From positions 1 to 24,153 of IMG/VR virus record IMGVR_UViG_3300025162_000174: a stretch of DNA of 24,153 bases; one strand, given 5' to 3'. Positions 16,421-22,598 of the stretch are shown here, piece after piece. The DNA comes from a virus. Position numbers and translations under genes: made by a program. The notes under the pieces are model-generated. The model was not told the origin of the DNA. It was given only the letters and a program-made list of their open reading frames with translations, and did not search any database. Position 1 is the stretch's first letter. Each line of letters opens with the position of its first letter.

Positions 16421-16938
16421 ATGAAGCTCTTTACTCGCGTGATCATGCTGAGCAGGAACGCACTGGCGAAGAGCGTATGTGCGATCTACGACATCACTCG
16501 TTAGAAGCGCGTATCGACGAACTTCAGAAGACTTGTGAAATGCGTTGGACTACGGAAGAGAAGGCTATGATAGCGCGCTGGGCAGGACTGGAACGTCGCT
16601 TCGAAACCAACGATAAGCGTGTTTATGAGGCCAAGCTCGTCGCCGACAAGGCTATCGACAAAGCCGAAGCGCTGGCTACGCATCGCGCTATGCAGCAGAA
16701 CGAGTGGCGCGCGACTATCACTGAGATCATGACTTCGATGGTGCCGCGCACTGAGTACGCGGTGCAGCACCAGATACTCGCGGAGAAGGCCGAGACGAAC
16801 GCCAAGAACATCGACCGCGAGATGAGCGGGATGCGGGAGCGCGCCAACTCCAGCCGCATCCAGACCCTCATCCTCACGGGCCTTATGACGGCCGTGTTTA
16901 CGATGCTGGTGTATCTTGTTTTCATTCATATCCGGTAG
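16417..16938 (+). CDS. Coiled-coil protein with C-terminal membrane anchor, possible lysis or holin accessory
   Basis: A 173-residue protein read from ATG 16417, which overlaps the previous stop (ATGA) and follows GAGGAGGCGG. Residues 1-145 are highly charged and helical, with coiled-coil heptads; residues about 148-170 (IQTLILTGLMTAVFTMLVYLVFI) exceed a membrane span and are followed by HIR (the hydrophobic core is LILTGLMTAVFTMLVYLVF). This coiled-coil-then-membrane layout resembles XhlA-type lysis accessory proteins, but it is longer. It opens the lysis block. An anchor of another membrane-bound phage protein is the alternative. Confidence 0.6.
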   Translation: MNEALYSRDHAEQERTGEERMCDLRHHSLEARIDELQKTCEMRWTTEEKAMIARWAGLERRFETNDKRVYEAKLVADKAIDKAEALATHRAMQQNEWRATITEIMTSMVPRTEYAVQHQILAEKAETNAKNIDREMSGMRERANSSRIQTLILTGLMTAVFTMLVYLVFIHIR

Positions 16939-16948
16939 GGGAGGCGAG

Positions 16949-16999
16949 GTGACACACGACGCGAGAAAGAGTAGAGAGCTCAAGAGGGCGCAATTATAG
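16949..16999 (+). CDS. Possible 16-residue peptide
   Basis: GTG 16949 follows GGGGAGG at 16938-16944 by 4 bases and opens a 16-codon frame (MTHDARKSRELKRAQL) ending TAG at 16997-16999. It is the only frame in the 98-base gap with an SD. It is very basic and far too short to test, so it may be a leader peptide or chance. Confidence 0.2.
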   Translation: MTHDARKSRELKRAQL

Positions 17000-17036
17000 A
17001 TCGTATCTGTGTGTACCTGAGGAAGCGGGGCGATGA

Positions 17037-17717
17037 ATGACTAAATACGTTATGCACGGTCTTGGACGTTTGCCTTCTCCGCCGGACGCACGCGACTATC
17101 GTATGTCGGATGCTGTACGCGAGCTGGAGAAGGTAAGCGCGCCACGACCTGTCAAGCGTTGGAAGTCTTCCAAGGTACTTGATCAAGGCGAGACGCCGCA
17201 TTGTGTCGGTTTCGCCTGGGCTGGATGGGGCATTAGTGCTCCAATCGAAGACCCTTGGTGTGACCTCACGGGTCACGATATTTACAAGGCATGTAAGGTT
17301 CTCGACGGTGAACCTGATATGCAGAATGGCTCTACGGTACGTACGGGAGCTAAAGTACTGATCGCGCGTAAACGCATCAAGACGTACTTCTTCGCTCAAG
17401 ACGTAGATGAAGCTCTTGACTTCGTAGCTCGCTTCGGTCCTGTCGTTTTCGGTACTATCTGGACTGAAGGTATGTCTAAGCCTTCTTCCGTCGGTCATGT
17501 AATACGCGTTATCGGCAAGGTGCTAGGAGGGCATGCCTATGATGTGGTAGGAGTCGATTCCAAATACGCGCTTATCAAGCAGTCTTGGGGTACAGGATGG
17601 CTCCACAGCGATAGCGGTTACGCGCGTATATTGATCACAGACTTGAAAGCTGCGTTTAGAGAAAGCGGCGAAGCTTGTGCTGCTACCGAACAGCTTTTGC
17701 CGGTCGGAGGCGTGTGA
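17037..17717 (+). CDS. Papain-like cysteine protease (peptidase C1A-type)
   Basis: A 226-residue protein. The N-terminal GRLPSPPDARDYRM (residues 10-23) is the lead motif of microbial and phage C1A-like proteases. DQGETPHCVGFAWAGWG (49-65) carries the oxyanion Gln50 and the catalytic Cys56. GGHAYDVVGVD (164-174) carries the catalytic His166. The third motif reads KQSWGTGW (181-188), so the usual Asn of NSWG is Gln182. There is no signal peptide. It lies 5' of the CHAP endolysin and overlaps it (TGATG), so it may help degrade cell wall peptides or act on host or virion proteins. ATG 17037 follows GCGGGG by 6 bases; an ATG at 17033 stops after three codons. Confidence 0.82.
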   Translation: MTKYVMHGLGRLPSPPDARDYRMSDAVRELEKVSAPRPVKRWKSSKVLDQGETPHCVGFAWAGWGISAPIEDPWCDLTGHDIYKACKVLDGEPDMQNGSTVRTGAKVLIARKRIKTYFFAQDVDEALDFVARFGPVVFGTIWTEGMSKPSSVGHVIRVIGKVLGGHAYDVVGVDSKYALIKQSWGTGWLHSDSGYARILITDLKAAFRESGEACAATEQLLPVGGV

Positions 17718-18406
17718 TGGTACTGCTTTTCGACCCTGCAGCTCAGCGTAAGAAGTACGCGCTCGTAAAGTTCGTACGTAGCTGGAATGAGAAGAATCCA
17801 GGTCATCAGATCGTTAGGCCTCCTGGCTTCGACCCTGAGACAGACGTAATCGGTACACCTGCTCGCGAGTTCGTCAAGTCGTTACAACGTGAGACGCGCT
17901 TGACTGTGACAGGTCAGTTCGATCTTGCTACGATGCTTATGATACTTCCGCCAGGTATTCGTAGTGAAGTCATGGCTTTGGCTCATACTCAGCTCGGCAT
18001 GCATGAGTGGCCAGACGGCTCCAACATGGGCGAGATCGTCAAGTACCTCAACGCTGTGGGACTCGGTGGTGGCTATCCTTGGTGTGCAGCCTTCGTCACT
18101 TGGGACCTGAAGAAGAACGGCTTCACGCACTTCCCCCCGAACCCGGCCTACGTGCCCTCGTACCATGACTGGGCGCAAGCTAAGGGCCTACTCAAGCCTG
18201 TGTCCGAGAGTAAATTAGGCGATCTCTGGATATGGTGGCAGAATCAGCACATTGGCTTCTGTGATGACACCAATCCGAAGGACTGGATTGCTTATGGGCT
18301 CGATGGCAACGTCGGAGCTCATGGCGGTAGTGTAACGCAGGTCAGGCGCACGAGTCAGGAAGTCACGGCCTGCATCGATATCGTAAAGATGAAGGCGCTC
18401 AAGTGA
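17717..18406 (+). CDS. CHAP-domain endolysin with N-terminal peptidoglycan-binding segment
   Basis: A 229-residue cell-wall hydrolase. Residues about 46-80 (TPAREFVKSLQRETRLTVTG, then FDLATMLMILPP) resemble a peptidoglycan-binding type 1 unit. Residues about 86-229 form a CHAP domain: QLGMHEWPDGSN, then GYPWCAAFVTWDL with catalytic Cys123, and NQHIGFCDD with His178; a DGN at 196-198 may supply the third residue. CHAP enzymes cut peptide stems or act as amidases; which bond is cut cannot be told here. No signal peptide is seen, so a holin is needed. ATG 17717 shares its A with the previous stop; GTG 17714 is an alternative. Codon use becomes G/C-ending around 18000-18180, within the catalytic core. 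Confidence 0.85.
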   Translation: MVLLFDPAAQRKKYALVKFVRSWNEKNPGHQIVRPPGFDPETDVIGTPAREFVKSLQRETRLTVTGQFDLATMLMILPPGIRSEVMALAHTQLGMHEWPDGSNMGEIVKYLNAVGLGGGYPWCAAFVTWDLKKNGFTHFPPNPAYVPSYHDWAQAKGLLKPVSESKLGDLWIWWQNQHIGFCDDTNPKDWIAYGLDGNVGAHGGSVTQVRRTSQEVTACIDIVKMKALK

Positions 18407-18822
18407 TTGCTCGTTATACTGATCTAGGGCCGAACGCTCTCGAAGTCGTTATCGAAGGCGAGGTTACGCGTCTTGATATCAACGTACTGTCGAGTCAAGA
18501 GTCGTCGCCCATGGAATCGCTCAACGTACCGACCGTCTGGACTGACCCTCCGCCTGAACAGCTTACTTCGGTACTAACTACAACAGAGGATGCGGTATGT
18601 GCAGCTGTGTCACCGCCGAGGCTCGCACCTGCCGCTTCTAGCGGTTTCAAGGCGGGACTAGCTTCTTTCGGTGGAATGATAGCTGCTGCTCTACTTTACG
18701 TACAGCAGAATTTCGGTTCCGTTACGGACATCTCTATCAAGAACGTGCTTCTCGTAGCCGTGGGAGCTATTATCTCCGGGCTTCTCTACTTCCTTTACAG
18801 GTATTACAAACCTCATACGTAA
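18403..18822 (+). CDS. Holin candidate, two membrane segments
   Basis: A 139-residue protein. Residues 1-80 are soluble, beta-rich then Pro/Ser/Thr-rich. Residues about 84-101 (AGLASFGGMIAAALLYV) and 114-134 (NVLLVAVGAIISGLLYFLY) are membrane spans with a short loop, and the tail is basic/aromatic (RYYKPHT). Two spans next to an endolysin fit a class II holin. GTG 18403 overlaps the endolysin stop (GTGA). The long N-terminal domain is unusual for a holin; the alternative is a membrane-anchored lysis regulator. Confidence 0.65.
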   Translation: MIARYTDLGPNALEVVIEGEVTRLDINVLSSQESSPMESLNVPTVWTDPPPEQLTSVLTTTEDAVCAAVSPPRLAPAASSGFKAGLASFGGMIAAALLYVQQNFGSVTDISIKNVLLVAVGAIISGLLYFLYRYYKPHT

Positions 18823-18831
18823 GGAGCTATC

Positions 18832-19056
18832 GTGAACAAGCTACGCGCATTCCTCATTATCGTTATCGGAGTGTTCATTGCTAGTGCTGGTCCGATCTTC
18901 ATCAGCAACGGCCTCAACATCTTCGAGTTCTCGCTCTCCACGTGGGAGATCATCGTGAGCGCTGGCTGCTTCGGTATGGTCAGCTACCTGATGGTCGCTG
19001 TGGCTCCGGTCGCTATTCAGCCTTCGGCAAAGTTCAAGCTGCCTGAGGTGGGTTGA
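18832..19056 (+). CDS. Small two-span membrane protein, second holin or antiholin candidate
   Basis: A 74-residue protein with spans at about 6-24 (AFLIIVIGVFIASAGPIF) and 38-60 (WEIIVSAGCFGMVSYLMVAV). A basic start (MNKLR) and a short charged tail are present. GTG 18832 follows AAGGAG at 18821-18826, overlapping the previous stop region. It is the right size for a holin. With the gene at 18403 it may form a holin/antiholin pair; which is which cannot be told. Confidence 0.6.
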   Translation: MNKLRAFLIIVIGVFIASAGPIFISNGLNIFEFSLSTWEIIVSAGCFGMVSYLMVAVAPVAIQPSAKFKLPEVG

Positions 19057-19061
19057 CCTTT

Positions 19062-19112
19062 AGGAAGGTTTCCTATAAGCTCTCTATAGAGAGCAGAGCA
19101 GAGAGCAGAGCA
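19062..19112 (+). promoter_or_regulatory. Operator-like cluster: hairpin, 16-bp palindrome and tandem 12-mer
   Basis: AGGAA at 19062-19066 pairs with TTCCT at 19070-19074 around a GGT loop. GCTCTCTATAGAGAGC at 19079-19094 is a perfect palindrome. GAGAGCAGAGCA occurs twice in tandem at 19089-19100 and 19101-19112, sharing the right arm of the palindrome. These lie directly upstream of TATAAT. A protein-binding operator or RNA structure is plausible. Confidence 0.5.
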
Positions 19113-19118
19113 TATAAT
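19113..19118 (+). promoter_or_regulatory. Candidate promoter -10 element
   Basis: A perfect TATAAT lies 21 bases before the start of the zinc-ribbon gene, in a GC-moderate phage where such a hexamer is uncommon. No good -35 is found at the usual distance (the tandem GAGAGCAGAGCA is there instead), so an activator-dependent promoter would be needed. A second weak candidate is TTGACC at 19053 with TATAAG at 19074, spaced 15 bases. Confidence 0.4.
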
Positions 19119-19139
19119 CCACGAAGTTAGGAGAAGGAC

Positions 19140-19364
19140 ATGGCAGATCCGACACCGCAGATCCCAGATATCGAGCCCGTCAAACACTGTGGCAGTTGCG
19201 GCAGTACGGAAGGCTTCATCGATTTGCCTCTCGATTACGCAGAGAAGCGCTGGCCGGATGCCACGCACTGGCATGGTCAGCAGCGCACGCAGTGCAAAGC
19301 GTGTGGAGCTACCTTCAACGTCTATGCAATCCACGAAACCGTTAGGGAGCAGGTGAGTGAGTAA
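19140..19364 (+). CDS. Small zinc-ribbon protein
   Basis: A 74-residue protein with two CxxC knuckles, CGSC at 17-20 and CKAC at 52-55, the spacing of a zinc ribbon. The stretch between is rich in Asp/Trp/His. ATG 19140 follows AGGAGAAGG at 19129-19137. Zinc ribbons of this size bind nucleic acid or mediate protein contact; the role here is unknown. It ends in TAA sharing its A with the next ATG, so the two are co-translated. It follows the operator-like gap and may be the first gene of a separate late transcript. Confidence 0.65.
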   Translation: MADPTPQIPDIEPVKHCGSCGSTEGFIDLPLDYAEKRWPDATHWHGQQRTQCKACGATFNVYAIHETVREQVSE

Positions 19365-19795
19365 TGGCACTCGATCCCAAAGTCACCTGGGCGGAAGTCC
19401 AGGCTATGATGGACGCCTTTGGGGCGACCTTCGATACCAGTGGCGTGCTGCGTATCTACGATAACACGGGCGCGGTTCCTACGAACGCGGACGATGCTGC
19501 TAACGTCAACGGTGCAGTTTTGCTCGCAGAGTTGGCGCTGGCTGCAGACGCTTTCGGAGCTTGCTCAGGTGCAGGCGTGATCACTGCTGGTACGATCTCC
19601 AACGATACTTCGGCTAATGCTGGCGGTACGGCTGCCTTCGCTCGTTACTTCAAGACCGGAGGTTCAGTATGTGGCTTCCAGGGCCTCTGTGCCTTGACTA
19701 GTGGTGGCGACTTCAATATCGCTACCTCGCTAGCTATCTCTCTTGGAGCTGTCGTCTCCTGCTCCGCTGCTACGATTACGATGCTCAGGGAATAG
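19364..19795 (+). CDS. Conserved virion-type protein, paralogue of the gene at 11338
   Basis: A 143-residue Ala/Thr/Gly-rich, beta-rich protein. Its blocks GVLRIYDNTGAVPTNADDAA, LLAELALAADAFGAC, NDTSANAGGTAAFARYFKTG and LTSGGDFNIATSLAISLGA match in order those of the 11338 gene (ILYTGTEPTHANDAAG; TCTLNATAFSA; TGNVAAVTYFRICNAAG; SGDDLVLTTAVIATNA). This family is frequent in phages near tail fibres. It sits just before the 811-residue fibre gene, whereas the other copy sits before the 1388-residue tail-tip protein. Cysteines at about 85 and 112 are extra. Confidence 0.65.
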   Translation: MALDPKVTWAEVQAMMDAFGATFDTSGVLRIYDNTGAVPTNADDAANVNGAVLLAELALAADAFGACSGAGVITAGTISNDTSANAGGTAAFARYFKTGGSVCGFQGLCALTSGGDFNIATSLAISLGAVVSCSAATITMLRE

Positions 19796-19823
19796 ATTGG
19801 ACTAAGGTAGAGCAGAGGCTGAT

Positions 19824-22259
19824 ATGGCATATCGTTCCGTAAGCGGGAACGTCTCGGCGGCGGCGACCGTCGCCGTCACGAAGCCGACCGGCATCATCAA
19901 GGGCGACATCATCATCGCCCATTGTGCCTCCTACCGCTCAACCTCCGCCGCCCCCACGCTGGCCACCATCGCCAACACGGGCGGCTCTGGCGGCGCGTCG
20001 TGGAATACCGTCGTTTCCGTGACCACGGGCACCTACTACAAATCCGCCTACGCTTGGAAGCTCGCCACGACTGACGGCGACGGCACCGTCGTCTCCTACA
20101 CGTGGTCGGCGACCTACGCCGCGAACATGACGGCCGAGGTCATCGTCCTCAGCGGGCGCAAGGCCGTCGCTCCGACGTTCATGGCGACCGCCTATACCAC
20201 GTCGGACACCATCATCCGGGGCGTCAGCGGCCTCACCGCCCTCCTGCACGACGATCTGGTGTGGATGGGCTTCAACTACCGCTCCACCGTGCAGGCGTCC
20301 GTTATGCCCAGCGGCTTCACGAACGGCATCACGGAGACAGCGGCGGCGGCTATCGCTGGCGACATCGCCTACTTGCTTGACCTAGCCGCTGGAGCCGTTG
20401 GAGCGAAGGACGGCTCTATGGCGAACGCCGTCGCCACGAAGCACGCCTTCATGGCGCTCTGTACGCGCCAGATCCTCCCCACGGTGACAAGTCTGGACGT
20501 GACTCACGGCCCGGCCTCCGGCGGTACGTCGGTGACTATCACCGGGACCGGCTTCTACGGGGCTACCGGAGTCACCTTCGGGGGCACGGCGGCGACGAGC
20601 GTGGCCGTGGTCAACGACGCATCCATCACCTGTGTCTCGCCTGCGCACGCCTCCGCCGACAACGTACAGGTGCAAGTCACCGGCCCCGGCGGCTCGTCTG
20701 CGGACGTGGCCGGGGACAACTTCACCTTCGATACCACGTCACTCGCTGCCGCGTCTACCCTGACGGCATTTACATCGTCAAGTGCTAGCCTTTCTTGGAC
20801 GGCTGCTACGGCGACCGCGCTCACTGCCAGCTCCACCCTCACTGCCTTTACATCAAGCGCTGCCAGTGTGAGCTGGCAGGCACAGACTTCGTCGCTAGCA
20901 GCTAGTTCTACGCTTACCGCATTTACATCAGGAAGCGCAAGCCTCTCATGGGTTTCTGCGACTCCGACTACTCTAGCAGCCGCGTCTACATTGACAGCAT
21001 TTACCGCTGCTAGTGCTTCTTTGTCCTGGACAGTCGCTCCGGCCCGAGCCATTACAGCTGCTTCTACTCTTACAGCGTTTACGGCCGGTAGTGCTAGTAT
21101 CTCATGGACAGCTGCCACTGCTACTTCGCTTTCGGCAGCTTCCGCGCTAACAGCGTTCACCGCAGGGTCCGCTTCTCTTTCATGGACTGCGGCACCTGCT
21201 CGTAGCCTTACAGCAGCCTCTACGCTTACAGGTTTCACAGCAGGTTCCGCGTCGCTATCCTGGACGGCAGCGACTGCTACAGCGCTTACCGCTGCTTCTA
21301 CTCTTACAGCGTTCACCTCAGGTAGTGCGAGTCTAGTTAGTATCCCTTCTACGTCGGTAACGGCTACTTCCACTCTAACTGCTTTCGCTACGGGGACTGC
21401 TTCGCTCTCTTGGATAGCCGCTACAGCTACTACGCTAGCCGCTGCGTCTACTATTACAGCATTTGTAGCTGCAGCTGCTTCTCTATCTTGGACTCCTGCC
21501 ACTCAGACTACGCTAACGTCGGCATCTATTCTGACAGCCTTTACGTCTGCTATCGCTTCGCTATCGTGGAGTCCTGCTACTCCTACTTCGCTGTCTGCTT
21601 CCTCTACGCTCACGTCCTTCTTGTCAGGTACGGCTTCGTGTTCATGGAGTCCTGCGGCTCCTACTAGTCTGAGTGCCGCGAGTACGCTGACTGGCTTTAC
21701 GTCTTCGTCTGCTAGCCTAACTAATACTGCGCCTGGTATCCCCGTAACTGGTGATAGTACACTTACAGCTTTCGTGAGCAGTAATGCTAGTCTTACTAGT
21801 ACGCCGGCTACTCCGACAGCTTTGATAGGTGGCTCTACTCTAACGGGCTTCGTAAGTGCTTCGGCTTCGCTGAGTTACTCCGTTTTTACTACGATTACCG
21901 CTGAGAGTACTCTTACTGCTTACGTTTCGTCTAGTGCAGCTCTTTCGCGTATAGCGCCTACAGCAGTTACGGTAACTGCCGCTAGTACTCTATCTGCTAT
22001 CGTTTCATCTAGTGCTTACGTAACTGCTTCAGTCAGTGTTACTATGACTGCTGCGAGCGTACTTACTAGCCATTTGTCAGGTTACTTTGCTGACTATATC
22101 CTAGGTGTTATCGGCCTAACGTCTAGCGGTATGTCTGTAGGTTATGTCTCTACTAGTAATATACGAGGTCTCGTGTCTACGAATGATCGTGGTCTTACAG
22201 ACGTGCCTAGTGAACGAGGTCTGGTGTCCGAAGGACTCAGACGGGGGGAGGAACAATGA
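19824..22259 (+). CDS. Tail fibre or surface protein with TIG domain and 18 Ser/Thr/Ala repeats
   Basis: An 811-residue protein. Residues 1-217 form a beta-sandwich-like N-terminal domain with G/C-ending codons. Residues about 218-303 are an IPT/TIG domain (PTVTSLDVTHGPASGGTSVT, GTGFYGATGVTFGG). Residues 306-757 are about 18 units of 24-26 residues on the theme LTAASTLTAFTSGSASLSWTA. The C-terminus has short RGL repeats (RGLVSTNDRGLTD, SERGLVSEG). There is no signal peptide or membrane span. It lies after the lysis block and is followed by a small beta-rich protein with a 4-base overlap. A long thin fibre or capsid/tail decoration with a terminal domain is inferred. AGAGG 5 bases before ATG 19824 supports the start. 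Confidence 0.7.
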   Translation: MAYRSVSGNVSAAATVAVTKPTGIIKGDIIIAHCASYRSTSAAPTLATIANTGGSGGASWNTVVSVTTGTYYKSAYAWKLATTDGDGTVVSYTWSATYAANMTAEVIVLSGRKAVAPTFMATAYTTSDTIIRGVSGLTALLHDDLVWMGFNYRSTVQASVMPSGFTNGITETAAAAIAGDIAYLLDLAAGAVGAKDGSMANAVATKHAFMALCTRQILPTVTSLDVTHGPASGGTSVTITGTGFYGATGVTFGGTAATSVAVVNDASITCVSPAHASADNVQVQVTGPGGSSADVAGDNFTFDTTSLAAASTLTAFTSSSASLSWTAATATALTASSTLTAFTSSAASVSWQAQTSSLAASSTLTAFTSGSASLSWVSATPTTLAAASTLTAFTAASASLSWTVAPARAITAASTLTAFTAGSASISWTAATATSLSAASALTAFTAGSASLSWTAAPARSLTAASTLTGFTAGSASLSWTAATATALTAASTLTAFTSGSASLVSIPSTSVTATSTLTAFATGTASLSWIAATATTLAAASTITAFVAAAASLSWTPATQTTLTSASILTAFTSAIASLSWSPATPTSLSASSTLTSFLSGTASCSWSPAAPTSLSAASTLTGFTSSSASLTNTAPGIPVTGDSTLTAFVSSNASLTSTPATPTALIGGSTLTGFVSASASLSYSVFTTITAESTLTAYVSSSAALSRIAPTAVTVTAASTLSAIVSSSAYVTASVSVTMTAASVLTSHLSGYFADYILGVIGLTSSGMSVGYVSTSNIRGLVSTNDRGLTDVPSERGLVSEGLRRGEEQ
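20739..22094 (+). repeat. About 18 degenerate repeats of 24-26 codons in the fibre gene
   Basis: By eye there are 17 full units and a partial 18th, in residues 306-757. Most are 26 residues; some are 24 or 25. The core STLTAF is nearly constant and [AS]ASLSW is common; the last third drifts. The DNA is not identical between units, and codon choice moves from G/C-ending at the start of the array to T/A-ending later. Confidence 0.88.
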
Positions 22260-22564
22260 GTTACTACCCGGCGCCTGTGCACATGGGTCAGTTCGGTGCA
22301 GTAAAGGCAGGCGATATCGTCGACCTGTATCTCGATATTGCTGCCGACTTGGCTGCCGGAGAGACGATCTCGTCTGTCGATTTCGAAGTAGTCAATGTGG
22401 CAGGCGTCATCATGGTTGGAGCCGTCGGTTCGCATACTGAGACGGATTCGCGTACAGACTTTCGACTCACTGCACCTGTCGAAGGCTCGTATCAATTAGC
22501 TGCTGTGTTTACTATCTCGGATGGTCAGAAGCTAACGCGTGTCGCAGACCTATCTATCGTTTGA
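22256..22564 (+). CDS. Small beta-rich fibre-associated protein
   Basis: A 102-residue protein whose ATG overlaps the fibre stop (ATGA). It reads as a single immunoglobulin-like beta sandwich: VKAGDIVDLYLDIAADLAAGE, ISSVDFEVVN, RTDFRLTAPVEGSYQLA, and ISDGQKLTRVADLSIV. The pattern 'l..GetIssv.v.v' to 'f.l.ap..G.Yql....tsDGq.ltr...l.v' recurs in phage fibre accessory proteins. The tight link to the fibre gene suggests the two act together. Good SD (GGGGGGAGG) lies just upstream. Confidence 0.6.
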   Translation: MSYYPAPVHMGQFGAVKAGDIVDLYLDIAADLAAGETISSVDFEVVNVAGVIMVGAVGSHTETDSRTDFRLTAPVEGSYQLAAVFTISDGQKLTRVADLSIV

Positions 22565-22598
22565 GGTCTGCAGTTCTGTAGGCTACGAAAGGGGAGGC

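Noticed and set aside
16939-17036. tRNA or other RNA gene in the gap before the protease
   Set aside because: No cloverleaf arms, T-loop (GTTCGA-like) or CCA end is visible, and the gap is under 100 bases.
20555-21502. 315-codon minus-strand frame opposite the fibre repeats
   Set aside because: The repetitive Ala/Ser/Thr codons leave the opposite strand open. The apparent Val/Ala/Glu repeats are a mirror of the fibre repeats.
20739-22094. Repeat array as a CRISPR
   Set aside because: The units are protein-coding, in frame, vary in DNA sequence and have no constant repeat with unique spacers.
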